A stretch of 64,000 nt of DNA, taken from Nannocystis sp. GTDB taxonomy: Bacteria; Myxococcota_A; Polyangia; Nannocystales; Nannocystaceae. The position numbers and the translations under genes are program-made. Positions 8,749 through 16,599 of the stretch are shown here, one piece after another. The stretch covers positions 266,135-330,134 of the forward strand of contig NZ_JADJNN010000010.1 of NCBI RefSeq assembly GCF_016714285.1, read 5' to 3'. Position 1 is the stretch's first letter, and each line of letters begins with the position of its first letter. Below the pieces are notes generated by a model. It was not told where the DNA came from, did no database searches, and saw nothing but the letters and a program-made list of their open reading frames with translations.

Positions 8749-8834
8749 GGGGATGGCCTTTGGGACAGGTTACACGGTGACGGCGTGGGCGGCTGGCCCT
8801 GGGACGGCTTGCACGGGGATGGCCTTTGGGACAG
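8734..8834. repeat. Two-copy 35-base repeat carrying the start of the nitroreductase gene
   Basis: Copies at 8734-8768 and 8800-8834 differ at one base of 35; the period is 66. Read on the minus strand, each copy contains AAAGG, eight bases, then GTG CAA GC(T/C) GTC CCA. The lower copy is the start of the nitroreductase gene. The upper copy begins a separate 14-codon frame. Confidence 0.9.
8770..8814 (-). CDS. Possible 14-codon leader minicistron
   Basis: GTG at 8814 begins a frame encoding MQAVPGPAAHAVTV and stops at TAA (8772-8770). It has the same AAAGG-8-GTG signal as the downstream nitroreductase and the same first five codons (MQAVP), because both come from the two copies of the repeat. 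It ends 21 bases before the nitroreductase start and in the same frame. It may be translated as a leader peptide or be a neutral by-product of the duplication. Confidence 0.35.
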   Translation of the reverse strand: MQAVPGPAAHAVTV

Positions 8835-8835
8835 T

Positions 8836-10563
8836 TCAGGGGCCGAGGCGGGCGAGCTCGCGGGTGAAGATCTGGCGGCAGATGGCGATCGCGCAGGCGC
8901 TGGTGGCCTCGACGCCGAAGAAGGAGAGGCTCTTGGAGAGCAGGCTCTGGCGGCGCGAGTAGGGGGTGTCGGAGGCGTAGTGGAGGATGCCGATGTCGAA
9001 GGGGGTGTTGACCGAGAGGTGGACGATCTCGTCGTTGGGGTAGCGCTGGGGGTTGACGAGCTCGTAGGCGGCGGAGAGGTAGGGGCCGGCCTCCATCTCG
9101 AGGACGGTGTAGCCCTCGCGGTAGAAGACGCTCATGTACTCGCGGTTCTGCAGGAAGGCGCCGCGGACGGTGAGGGCCTTTTGTTGGTCGAAGACGGAGG
9201 CGACCTCGAGGTGGGGCTGGATGTCGGCGGCGGCGAAGCAGTTGCGAAACAGGTAGGTGTTGCGCGAGTGCTCGTCCTGGACGACGGTGGAGATCATGAC
9301 GTCGCCGACGCGGGCGTTGAGGCTGGCGGCCTTGCCCATGATGTAGAGGCCGCGGACCTCGCCGCAGCCCTGGCCGATGCGCGACAGGTGGTGGTAGGCG
9401 GCCATGCCGAGCGGGTAGTCGATGTTGATGATGACGGCGTCGCTGGCCCGCAGGCGCTCGAGGCCGGGCATCTGCAGGCGGGGGTCGAGGCGCTCGGGGA
9501 TCAGGCGCGAGAGGGCGAAGATCTGGGCGTTGACGTCGATCTTGCCGGGGACGTCGATCGAGCGGATGCCGCTCTCGGCCTCGTAGGCCTGGATCTCGGC
9601 GAGGCGGGCCTGGGTCTGGGCGGGGTCGTCGTGGAGGAAGGCGCGCAGGAGGTAGTAGCTGAGGTTGCAGATCGCGGGCTCGCGGCCGCTGGCGATCGCG
9701 GCGAGCAGCGGGGCGGCGAGGCCCTCGGGGTCGCGGCGCTGGGCGAAGGCGATGATGCCGTCGCGGTTGGCCTTCGCGTAGCCGCCGAGCATGTTGAGCA
9801 GGGAGTGGGTGTTGGAGGAGACGAAGTAGATCGGTGGGCGGCGCGGGGCGGTCTCGCGGAGGTAGGCCGGCTCGATGTCGGACCACCAGCGCTGTGAGGC
9901 GCGCTGGTACTGCGAGTAGGAGCCGCTGAGGACGCGGAGCGAGAGGTCGCAGGGGCGGGCGCAGATGGCCTGGAGGCCGCGGATCCAGTCGCGGTCGAGG
10001 GCGGCGCAGAGGGTGCGGGCGGCGTCGACGTCGATGCCGAGGATCGGCGCCAGCTCGGCGGCGTCGAGCGTGGGTGGCGGGCCGTCGCTGGCGAGCAGGC
10101 GGCGGGCCAGCTCGGTGTCGGCGAGCAGGACGTGCAGCTGGTTCCAGACGATCTGGTAGGCGGTGACGATCGGGACGATGTCGTCGATGTCGCTGGTGCT
10201 GGAGATGAAGGCGCCGAGCAGGTCGCCGCCGTTGAAGCGCAGGGGCCTGCGACGGCCGCGGGTCTGGACGCGCTCCCAGGTGCGGATCTCGAGGCCGGCG
10301 GCCTCGAAGCTCTCGTGCGACTGGCCGAGCACGATGCGGCGCACCTGCGGCATGCAGGCGGGCAGGCGGGCGGCGCTGTAGGCGAAGGCGGCGACGTCGG
10401 GGGTGCCCGAGAGGGCGCCGGCGTGCAGGCTCGAGTCGCTGAAGCTGTGGGCCTCCTCGAAGGCCCGGACGCGCACCTCGCCGCTGCTGCGCAGGAGCGA
10501 GTAGTAGGTGCGGATGTAGAGGTCGATCTCGTCGCTGGTGGTGCGGGGGCGCTGGCGGTCCAT
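8836..10563 (-). CDS. Large conserved-looking protein with nucleoside-phosphorylase-like C-terminal features
   Basis: A 575-residue soluble protein from ATG 10563. I do not recognise the N-terminal half. It starts SDEIDLYIRTYYSLLRSSGEVRVRAFEEAHSF and contains PPIYFVSSNTHSLLNMLGGYA around residue 245. The C-terminal part (about 400-560) has features reminiscent of purine/uridine phosphorylase-like folds: ASDAVIINIDYPLG, a segment GLYIMGKAASLNARVGDVMI, and YTVLEMEAGPYLSAAYE, where an E-M-E-x-G-x-Y pattern sits where such enzymes bind ribose. This is inference from motif style only. There is no signal peptide. Codon use is C-rich on the coding strand, like its minus-strand neighbours. The start lies 157 bases from the end of the upstream GH114-like gene. 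Confidence 0.7.
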   Translation of the reverse strand: MDRQRPRTTSDEIDLYIRTYYSLLRSSGEVRVRAFEEAHSFSDSSLHAGALSGTPDVAAFAYSAARLPACMPQVRRIVLGQSHESFEAAGLEIRTWERVQTRGRRRPLRFNGGDLLGAFISSTSDIDDIVPIVTAYQIVWNQLHVLLADTELARRLLASDGPPPTLDAAELAPILGIDVDAARTLCAALDRDWIRGLQAICARPCDLSLRVLSGSYSQYQRASQRWWSDIEPAYLRETAPRRPPIYFVSSNTHSLLNMLGGYAKANRDGIIAFAQRRDPEGLAAPLLAAIASGREPAICNLSYYLLRAFLHDDPAQTQARLAEIQAYEAESGIRSIDVPGKIDVNAQIFALSRLIPERLDPRLQMPGLERLRASDAVIINIDYPLGMAAYHHLSRIGQGCGEVRGLYIMGKAASLNARVGDVMISTVVQDEHSRNTYLFRNCFAAADIQPHLEVASVFDQQKALTVRGAFLQNREYMSVFYREGYTVLEMEAGPYLSAAYELVNPQRYPNDEIVHLSVNTPFDIGILHYASDTPYSRRQSLLSKSLSFFGVEATSACAIAICRQIFTRELARLGP

Positions 10564-10619
10564 GGGTGCTCGTGGTGCGCCCGGTCGGCGCGGCCGGAGG
10601 CTAACACGGGCGGAGAGCG

Positions 10620-10781
10620 CGGCGGATCGGGCGTACGAGGGCGGGCGAGGGGTTCGTCGCAGCGGACGCGCCAGCTGGCGCGTAGGGCAGCATGAGGGTG
10701 TGCGTGCGCGGGCGGGAGGTCAGTCGCAGCTGACGCGCCAGCTGCCGTCGAGCTCGTAGGGCAGCATGAGGGTGCGCAGGT
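10620..10781. repeat. Degenerate tandem copies of the 3' end of the GH114-like gene
   Basis: The last roughly 60 bases of the minus-strand gene (10720-10781) are repeated just past its stop at about 10652-10710. Shared blocks include CGCGCCAGCTG and GTAGGGCAGCATGAGGGTG. The outer copy lacks about 9 bases. A weaker third copy of the joining sequence (GCG-AGGGCGGGCG...GTCGCAGC) precedes it from about 10630. Confidence 0.8.
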
Positions 10782-11790
10782 TCTCGCCCTTGGCCTGCGG
10801 GCACAGCGGGTCGACCATGGCCTGGGCGTCGCTCTCGTCGCCGGGGTACTCGACGTTGAAGACGGGCTTGCCCTGGTCGGTGAAGGGGGCGAGCTGACCG
10901 CACTCGTCGTACTCGTGGCATTGTTCATTGAGCTCGAAGTCGAAGTAGTCGACGAGCTCGGGGACCTGGTCGCCGGCGTTCTTGAGGCCGACGGTGAGCC
11001 CGCGCAGGTGGGCCTGGTTGGCGATCCATCGGTTGTAGGCGAGCTGGTCGTCGCTGGTGAGCGGGTAGCCGGAGTCTTGCAGCCAGCCGTCCATGTTGTC
11101 GGGGTCGACGCCGTCGCAGCCGGCCGTGACGGCGCGGTCGAGGCGGCCGCGCATGACCGACCACACCGAGGGGTGGCGGATGTCGAGCCAGACCTCGCCG
11201 GGCCAGCCGTCCAGCGGCTTGCCGAGGGCGGCGGGGTCGAGGTCGTTGTAGTCGGGGCGCCAGTCCTCGCCCGACCCGGCGGAGAAGTAGCAGATGACCT
11301 TGCGGCCCTCGCCCTGGAGGGCGTCGATGGTGGCCTTTGGGGCGTCGAAGAGGTCGATGTCGTAGAGGTCGGCGGCGTAGCTGGTGACGATGTCGCCGGT
11401 GAGCTGGAGCTGCCAGGTGGTGGTGATGCCGGGGTGCCACCAGTCGCCGTCGATCACCGGCGGGGCGTTGGGGTCGGGGTCGGTGTCGGGGATGTCGCCG
11501 GTGGTCGCGGGTGTGTCGGTGGTGGCGTCGGTCGCCGGGGTGTCGGTGGTGGCGTTGGAGGTGGCTTCGGTGGTCGTGGCGGCGGTTGCGACGGTGGTGG
11601 TGACGGGCGCGTCGGTGGTGGCGCTGGTGGGGGTGTCGCTGGTGGTCTCGCCGCCGCTCACCTCGGTGACGGTGCTGGCCTCGCTGTTCGCGGTGGCGCC
11701 GGTCGGCGCGGTCGGGCTGGTGCTCGTGGATTCGCCGTTGTCGCCGCAGGCGAGGGCGAGGATGGGCAGGAGGAGGCTGAGGCGTTGCAT
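10720..11790 (-). CDS. GH114-like (endo-alpha-1,4-polygalactosaminidase family) lipoprotein
   Basis: A 356-residue exported lipoprotein. The signal peptide MQRLSLLLPILALAC gives Cys15. Residues about 20-115 are a Ser/Thr/Ala/Asp-rich linker. The catalytic-type domain begins at WWHPGITTTWQLQL and continues through YDIDLFDAPKATIDALQGEGRKVICYFSAGSGEDWRPDY, GEVWLDIRHPSVWSVMRGRLDRAVTAGCDGVDPDNMDGW and GLTVGLKNAGDQVPELVDYFDFELNEQCHEYDEC. This order and the YFSAGSGE and DGVDPDN motifs match the TIM-barrel GH114 family. Members act on galactosaminogalactan-like polysaccharides, or have no tested activity. The anchor suggests cell-surface action. The gene end has partial tandem copies beyond its stop. 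Confidence 0.85.
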   Translation of the reverse strand: MQRLSLLLPILALACGDNGESTSTSPTAPTGATANSEASTVTEVSGGETTSDTPTSATTDAPVTTTVATAATTTEATSNATTDTPATDATTDTPATTGDIPDTDPDPNAPPVIDGDWWHPGITTTWQLQLTGDIVTSYAADLYDIDLFDAPKATIDALQGEGRKVICYFSAGSGEDWRPDYNDLDPAALGKPLDGWPGEVWLDIRHPSVWSVMRGRLDRAVTAGCDGVDPDNMDGWLQDSGYPLTSDDQLAYNRWIANQAHLRGLTVGLKNAGDQVPELVDYFDFELNEQCHEYDECGQLAPFTDQGKPVFNVEYPGDESDAQAMVDPLCPQAKGENLRTLMLPYELDGSWRVSCD

Positions 11791-11829
11791 GGGCGAGGCT
11801 GGGTGCGGAAGGGATGGAGGTTGACGGGC

Positions 11830-12588
11830 TCAGTGCCAGTGCTTGCCCTTGCCCTTGCCCTTGCCCCAGTGCTTGCCCTTGCCCTTCCAGTGCTTGGTCT
11901 CGAAGATGATGACGGGCGGGGGGGCGACCTCGTAGACGTACACGCCGACGTAGGCCGGGCGCGAGACGGCGAACAGCCAGCCGTAGAAGGGGCTGGAGTC
12001 GACGACGACGATGGTCTCGCCCTTGACCTCGATGGGGACCACGTAGTCGTAGACGATGGTCTCGTGGCCGACGACGACGGGGGCGTAGACCGCCTTGACG
12101 ACCAGCTGGTTGCTGGTCTTGTCGGTGGTGAAGTCGATCGTGGCGATGACCACGGCCGCGTCCTTGTTCTTCGTCGACGACGGGATCGCCCGCAGCTCGA
12201 ACACGACGACGTCAGCCGCGCCGCGGACCTCGAGGACCTGGATCTTGTCGACCTTGCCGTCGCCGTCGATGTCGACGTTGTTGATCTTCTCCTTGGGGTC
12301 GTTGATCTGCTTCTCGAGCGCGGGGGCGTCCTTGACCTTGCCCTTCTTGACCAGAAAGCTCACCGACTCGAGGTCGAAGGCGTCGGGCTGGACCGTGGCC
12401 TTGCCGTCAACCTTGGCGGCGAGCGCGGTGTCGGGGGCGGTGGTGGTCTTTTCACTGGCGTCAGCGCCGGCGGCTGCCTCGACGGCCACGGGGGCCGCGG
12501 CCTCTTCCGCGGCGATCTTCGAGTTAACGGCGACGGCGGCGTCGCAGGCGGACAGGGCGACGAGCAGGCTCAGGGACAGGTACTTCAT
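11830..12588 (-). CDS. Lipoprotein with a Lys/Gly/His/Trp-repeat tail
   Basis: A 252-residue predicted lipoprotein. MKYLSLSLLVALSAC supplies the signal peptide and lipobox (LSAC, Cys15). An Ala/Glu/Val-rich linker follows. The mature domain (about 85-225) is beta-rich and contains KINNVDIDGDGKVDKIQV, a DxDxDG-type calcium-binding-like loop. The last 20 or so residues are built from repeats of K-G-K-x-HW (WKGKGKHW, GKGKGKGKHW), a strongly basic, His/Trp-bearing tail that could bind metal, nucleic acid or polysaccharide. The function is unknown. It lies 39 bases upstream of the GH114-like gene on the same strand, so the two may be co-transcribed. Confidence 0.75.
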   Translation of the reverse strand: MKYLSLSLLVALSACDAAVAVNSKIAAEEAAAPVAVEAAAGADASEKTTTAPDTALAAKVDGKATVQPDAFDLESVSFLVKKGKVKDAPALEKQINDPKEKINNVDIDGDGKVDKIQVLEVRGAADVVVFELRAIPSSTKNKDAAVVIATIDFTTDKTSNQLVVKAVYAPVVVGHETIVYDYVVPIEVKGETIVVVDSSPFYGWLFAVSRPAYVGVYVYEVAPPPVIIFETKHWKGKGKHWGKGKGKGKHWH

Positions 12589-12753
12589 GCGGGGTCTCCA
12601 GCGCGGGGGCTCTGCTTGGAGCGAGCGAGGGCGAGGGTTTCCAAGCAGCGCCGCCAGTGTGGCCGGGGCTGCGGCGGGGGTAAAGCGGAATGGGCGTGGG
12701 CTTGCGACCCCAGCCGTGGGTGCGCGAGCGGGTCGAGGCGACGGAGGGCGGGG

Positions 12754-12849
12754 GAGCTCGAGCGCTGGGCCGACCGTCTGTTGCTGGCGCGCAGCCTCGA
12801 CGAGGTGTTCGCCGCGGTGGTGTCAGTCGAGGCGGCGCAGGATCAGTGA
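12754..12849 (+). pseudogene. Possible C-terminal remnant of a decayed gene
   Basis: A plus-strand stretch encodes GELERWADRLLLARSLDEVFA and a short tail to TGA at 12849. A neighbouring frame just upstream gives WVRERVEATEG, as if a frameshift separates the two halves. The text resembles the helical C-terminus of Rpn/YhgA-type putative transposase-nucleases, but this is a memory-level similarity. It occupies most of the 234-base gap after the lipoprotein gene and overlaps the end of the ketosynthase gene by 27 bases. Confidence 0.25.
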
Positions 12850-14058
12850 GGTGTTCACGCCGCCGAAGGCGAAGTTGTTGCTCATGATCGTGTCGATGCG
12901 GGCGCGGCGGAGCTCGCGGATGTAGTCGAGGTCGGCGCAGCGGGGGTCTAGCTGCTCGAGGTTGCGGGTCGGGGCGAGGAATTCGTCCTGCAGCATGGCG
13001 AGGCTGAAGACCGCCTCGATGGCTCCGCAGGCGCCCATGGTGTGGCCGGTGAAGCTCTTGTTCGAGGAGATCGGGATGGCGCGCTCGAAGATCGCCCGGG
13101 TCGCGCTGGCCTCGGCGATGTCGCCGATGTCGGTGGCGGTGCCGTGGGCGTTGACGTAGTCGACCTCGGACGGGCGCATGTCGGCGTCGCGCAGGCCGAG
13201 GGCCATGGCGCCGCGCATGCCCGACTCGGACGGGGCGGTGATGTGGAGGCCGTCGCAGTTGGTGCCGAAGCCGACGATCTCCGCGAGGATCTGCGCGCCG
13301 CGGGCCCGGGCGCGTTCGAGGCTCTCGAGGATCAGGGTGCCGGCGCCCTCGCCGACGACCAGGCCGTCGCGTTTGACGTCGAAGGGCCGCGGGCTGCGAT
13401 CGGGCTCTTTATTAAAATTCGCCGAGGTGGCGAACATGAGGTCGAAGGTGACGGCGGTGGTGAAGTGCATCTCGTCGGCGCCGCCGGCGATCATGACCTC
13501 CTGCAGGCCGTACTTGATCGACTCGTAGGCGTAGCCGATCGCCTGGGCGCCGCTGGTGCAGGCGGAGTTGGTGGGGATGATGCGGCCGCGGATGGCGAAG
13601 AACTGGGCCAGGTTGGCGGCGCAGGTGTGGGCCATGAAGCGCAGGAAGCTGGTGCTCTGCAGGCCGCGCATGTTCATGTGGGCGAACAGGGTGGTGCAGA
13701 AGTCGGCGAGGGCGGCGGAGGAGCCGGAGGTGGAGCCGTAGGCCAGGCCGGTGCGCCCGTCGCCGAGGATCTCGTCGCCCTGCAGGCCGGCCATCGCCAG
13801 CGCCTGCTCGGTGGCGTGGGTGGCGAGGAGGGCGACGCGGCCCATGGTGCGGGTCTGCTTGCGGTGCCAGCGGTGCTCGAGGTCGAGGCCCTGGACGACG
13901 CCGCCGAGGCGGGTGCGCAGGTCGCCGATCGCGTCCCACTCGGGCATGGTGACGATGCCGTGGCGACCTGTCTGGAGGGACAGGCTGACCTCGGCGAGCG
14001 AGTGGCCGATCGGCGAGGCGACGCCGGCTCCGGTGATGACGACGCGGCGTGGGGTCAC
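12823..14058 (-). CDS. fabF: Beta-ketoacyl-ACP synthase (FabF/KAS II type)
   Basis: A 411-residue condensing enzyme. The N-terminus TPRRVVITGAGVASPIG is typical of KAS II. The active-site triad is present: Cys167 in TNSACTSGAQAIGYA, the first His in NAHGTATDIGD, and the second His in SNKSFTGHTMGACGAIEA, so it should be catalytically competent in acyl-ACP elongation. I chose the GTG at 14058 because it overlaps the upstream TGA (GTGA) and begins exactly at the conserved strand; a longer frame to 14187 is Arg/Pro shadow sequence. It is the last gene of a run with an ACP, two hotdog proteins and a halogenase-like flavoenzyme, so it may serve that pathway rather than bulk fatty acid synthesis. 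Confidence 0.93.
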   Translation of the reverse strand: MTPRRVVITGAGVASPIGHSLAEVSLSLQTGRHGIVTMPEWDAIGDLRTRLGGVVQGLDLEHRWHRKQTRTMGRVALLATHATEQALAMAGLQGDEILGDGRTGLAYGSTSGSSAALADFCTTLFAHMNMRGLQSTSFLRFMAHTCAANLAQFFAIRGRIIPTNSACTSGAQAIGYAYESIKYGLQEVMIAGGADEMHFTTAVTFDLMFATSANFNKEPDRSPRPFDVKRDGLVVGEGAGTLILESLERARARGAQILAEIVGFGTNCDGLHITAPSESGMRGAMALGLRDADMRPSEVDYVNAHGTATDIGDIAEASATRAIFERAIPISSNKSFTGHTMGACGAIEAVFSLAMLQDEFLAPTRNLEQLDPRCADLDYIRELRRARIDTIMSNNFAFGGVNTSLILRRLD

Positions 14059-14504
14059 GGGGGGGCTCCTGGTCGGGCGCCCTGGTCCTGGGCGCCGCCG
14101 TGGGCGACCGAGATCGCGGCGGCGGCCAGGCGCTCGCCGTTTCGGTGCAGCTCGCAGCGGAACTGGGCCAGGTGCTCGTCGTGCCACAGCTCGTGGCCGG
14201 TGATGGTGAGGGCGTCGCCGACGTGGAAGTGGTCGACGGCGAGCTCGAGCTCGCGGGTGCCGAGCAGCTTGCCGTGCTGGCCGCCGGGGTGGTCGCGGTG
14301 GAGGTAGGCGTGGAGGGCGGCGACGGTCTGGGCGAACAGCTCGAGGCTGACGAGGGCGGGGACACGGCCGTCGACGACGAAGGGGGCGTCGGCGCGGACG
14401 GTCACGGTGCAGGTGACATCGTGCGGGGTGCAGTGCACGAGCTCATCGATGAGGAGCATCGGTGGTCGGTGCGGGAGGAAGTCTTGCAGGGGCGGGTAGA
14501 CCAC
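14055..14504 (-). CDS. FabZ/ApeP-like 3-hydroxyacyl-ACP dehydratase
   Basis: A 149-residue hotdog-fold protein. The N-terminal segment LQDFLPHRPPMLLIDEL (residues 6-22) is the hallmark of FabZ-related dehydratases of aryl-polyene and related clusters (ApeP type), with His12 as the likely catalytic base. The usual HFPGxPxxPG loop of FabZ is replaced by DGRVPALVSLELFAQTVAA, again as in ApeP-like proteins. It should dehydrate a hydroxyacyl chain on the neighbouring ACP, or contribute half of a dimeric dehydratase. Its TGA overlaps the ketosynthase GTG, and the ACP gene ends 21 bases before its start, so the three are translationally linked. Confidence 0.85.
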   Translation of the reverse strand: MVYPPLQDFLPHRPPMLLIDELVHCTPHDVTCTVTVRADAPFVVDGRVPALVSLELFAQTVAALHAYLHRDHPGGQHGKLLGTRELELAVDHFHVGDALTITGHELWHDEHLAQFRCELHRNGERLAAAAISVAHGGAQDQGARPGAPP

Positions 14505-14525
14505 GCGGAGGGACCTGGCGGGAGC

Positions 14526-14792
14526 TTAGCTGTCGACCGCCACGCCGGCGCCGCTGAGTTCGGCCTCGACGAGGGCGACGATGTCCTGGACGGTGCGGAT
14601 CTTGCGGGCGACCTGGGGGTCGATGCGGCGTCCGGTGACCTCGTGGAGCTCGACGAACATGTCGACGGCGTCGATGCTGTCGAGGTCGAGGTCCTCGTAG
14701 AGGCGCGACTCGGGCCGGATGTCGGCGGGGTCGAGCTCGAAGGTCTTGACCAGGATGCCGGTGATCCGCTGGTAGATTTCCGCGCGCGTCAT
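14526..14792 (-). CDS. Acyl carrier protein
   Basis: An 88-residue acyl carrier protein. The phosphopantetheine attachment motif is DLDLDSIDAVD, with Ser39 as the modified residue. The four-helix pattern and acidic character are typical, and the length is a little above the 77-80 of housekeeping AcpP. Because it is embedded between the halogenase-like flavoenzyme and the dehydratase/ketosynthase pair, it probably carries the intermediates of this cluster. The ATG at 14792 is clear. Confidence 0.93.
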   Translation of the reverse strand: MTRAEIYQRITGILVKTFELDPADIRPESRLYEDLDLDSIDAVDMFVELHEVTGRRIDPQVARKIRTVQDIVALVEAELSGAGVAVDS

Positions 14793-14849
14793 GAGAGGGC
14801 CTGTGATGGTAGCGAGAGGGGGGGTTGGGCGTCCAGAGCGGCGGCGCCC

Positions 14850-16466
14850 TCAGGCGAGCGGGCTCGGGAGCAGGAACTCGTAGAGGGGCAGGGTGCGCTC
14901 GCTGGAGCTGGGGGCCTCGCCGAGGTCGGCGAGGAGGTCGAGGGCGCGGGCGCGGGTGGCGTTGAAGATCGACTCCGAGGTGCGCATCACTTGCTTGCGC
15001 GGGCGTGGGGCGAGCAGCTCGTTGGCGAAGTGGACGCCCTCGAGGGCGCAGGCGAAGCGGCCGAGGTTGGCGCGGTGCCACAGGCCCTTCTCGCGGAAGC
15101 CGGCCTCGAGCTTTTGGAACAGGCGGGAGAAGTTCTCGAGGCCCTGGAGGACGAAGTCCTTGCGGCGCAGGTCGGACTTGAGTTGGCGGAGGTCGAGGTG
15201 TTGGTCGTGCCAGTAGGGTGCGGCCCAGAGGTTGTAGTAGCAGGCGATGTCGAAGTCCCACTTGAGCTTGAGCAGCTCGAAGGAGCCGAGGACGGGGTAG
15301 AGGTCGCGGTAGAGCAGCATGGTCGCCTGGTAGCGGAACTGCATGAACTCGTCGTAGGTGGCGGAGCGGTCGGCGATCTGGGCCCGGGTCTCGCCGGCGT
15401 GGTCGCGGGTGATGAGGTCGGTGATGAAGTCGTTGTAGAGGGCGATGAAGTCGGAGCCGGGGCTGTAGAAGGGGTCGGTGAAGGCGGCGGCCTCGCCGGT
15501 GAGGAACCAGCGGTTCTGGCCGCTGAAGAACTGTTTGGTGCCGTAGGCGAGCTGCTTGTAGGCGAGGACGTCGATGAGCTCGGCGCGGTCCTTGAGGAGG
15601 TCCCAGGGGGCGCGGTGGGTCTTGAGGAACTCGAGGAAGCCCTCGGGTTTGCGCATCGCGTCGTTGAAGATCTTGTGTTCGCCGACCCAGCCGACGGACA
15701 TCACGCCGCGGCCGAGCGGGATAAACCAGATCCAGTAGCCGGGGTAGCAGAAGTGGTTGGTGGAGAGGACGCGGGCGGTGTTGTGGACGCGGGCGCGCCA
15801 CTCGGGGGTGCCGGCGTCGTCCATGTCGACGTGGCCGGTGAAGCGGCCCCAGACGGCGGCGATCGGGTGGTCGGCGGGGACGCGGAGCTGTTTCTGGCGG
15901 GCGATGGCGCTGGCGCGGCCGGTGGCGTCGACGACCCAGCGGGCGCGCACGGGGTAGCTGGTGTCGCCCTCGGTGACGGTGAACTCGTGCATCCCGCTGG
16001 CGTTCTGCGACTCGGGCGGGCCTTCGGGTTCGTGGAGCTTGAGGTCATGGACGCGGGCGCCGGTGCGGATGTCGGCGCCGTCGGCGAGGTTCATGCGCAT
16101 GAGGTCGGCCTCGATGCGGGCGCGGTCGATCTGGAAGCTGGGGAAGACGGGCAGGTGGCGGCTGCCGATCTCGCTCATGTCGACCATCGCGGCGTTCTTC
16201 TCCGGGGTGTCGAAGAAGAAGCGCAGGCCGTTCTTGGGCAGCTGGTTCTCGTAGAGGTAGGTCGAGAGGCCGAGGCGGCGGATGAGGTAGTTGCTGGCGA
16301 TCTCGACGGTGGACTCGCCGACCTTGAAGCTGGTCTCGCGGCTGCGCTCGAACAGGGCGAGCGAGAGGCCGGGGAGGCTGCGGCGCAGCTGGCGGGCCAG
16401 GAGGTTGCCGGCGAGGCCGCCGCCCAGGATCGCGATGTCGACCGTGCGTGCTTGCGGGGAGTCCAC
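14850..16466 (-). CDS. Flavin-dependent halogenase-like FAD enzyme
   Basis: A 538-residue FAD-binding monooxygenase-type protein. The dinucleotide motif GGGLAGNLLARQLR lies near residue 16-29. KVGESTVEIASNYLIRRLG corresponds to the G-E-S segment of flavin-dependent halogenases. WVVDATGRAS is the second FAD motif, YWIWFIPLGRG contains the W-x-W-x-I-P signature of halogenases (about residues 240-250), and GEAAAFTDPFYSPGSDF is the C-terminal FAD loop. This combination points to the tryptophan/phenol halogenase superfamily, though related non-halogenating oxidoreductases occur in polyene and flexirubin-type clusters. Substrates are probably ACP-bound. I prefer the GTG at 16466 (AGGAAAG eight bases upstream) to the GTG at 16484. 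ribF, which makes FAD, lies upstream in the same array. Confidence 0.8.
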   Translation of the reverse strand: MDSPQARTVDIAILGGGLAGNLLARQLRRSLPGLSLALFERSRETSFKVGESTVEIASNYLIRRLGLSTYLYENQLPKNGLRFFFDTPEKNAAMVDMSEIGSRHLPVFPSFQIDRARIEADLMRMNLADGADIRTGARVHDLKLHEPEGPPESQNASGMHEFTVTEGDTSYPVRARWVVDATGRASAIARQKQLRVPADHPIAAVWGRFTGHVDMDDAGTPEWRARVHNTARVLSTNHFCYPGYWIWFIPLGRGVMSVGWVGEHKIFNDAMRKPEGFLEFLKTHRAPWDLLKDRAELIDVLAYKQLAYGTKQFFSGQNRWFLTGEAAAFTDPFYSPGSDFIALYNDFITDLITRDHAGETRAQIADRSATYDEFMQFRYQATMLLYRDLYPVLGSFELLKLKWDFDIACYYNLWAAPYWHDQHLDLRQLKSDLRRKDFVLQGLENFSRLFQKLEAGFREKGLWHRANLGRFACALEGVHFANELLAPRPRKQVMRTSESIFNATRARALDLLADLGEAPSSSERTLPLYEFLLPSPLA

Positions 16467-16490
16467 GGGGGCTTTCCTTAGCACGGGTGG

Positions 16491-16599
16491 TGGGTCAGGA
16501 CGGGCGGAAGATCTGCGTGCCGTGGGTGGCTCGCTGGCGATGTGGCGGGGGAGGCCGTCCGTGGGTCAGGACGGGCGGAAGATCAGGGTGCCGTGGGTG
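16491..16599. repeat. Tandem copy of the 3' end of the ApeI-like gene
   Basis: A 38-base segment occurs at 16491-16528 and 16562-16599, a period of 71. It starts TGGGTCAGGACGGGCGGAAG and continues GATC, three bases, GTGCCGTGGGTG; only about three bases differ. The right copy holds the gene's stop codon (16566-16568) and last codons; the left copy lies in the gap before the flavoenzyme gene. Confidence 0.9.

Noticed and set aside
12734..12850. A sixth 3'-end duplication at the FabF gene
   Set aside because: Only about nine bases (GTCGAGGCG) match, too short to separate from chance in GC-rich DNA.
14049..16481. An 810-residue open frame on the plus strand opposite the flavoenzyme cluster
   Set aside because: It is Val/Glu/Gly/Ala-rich with no domain, antisense to genes with clear motifs, and expected from the GC-rich third positions.
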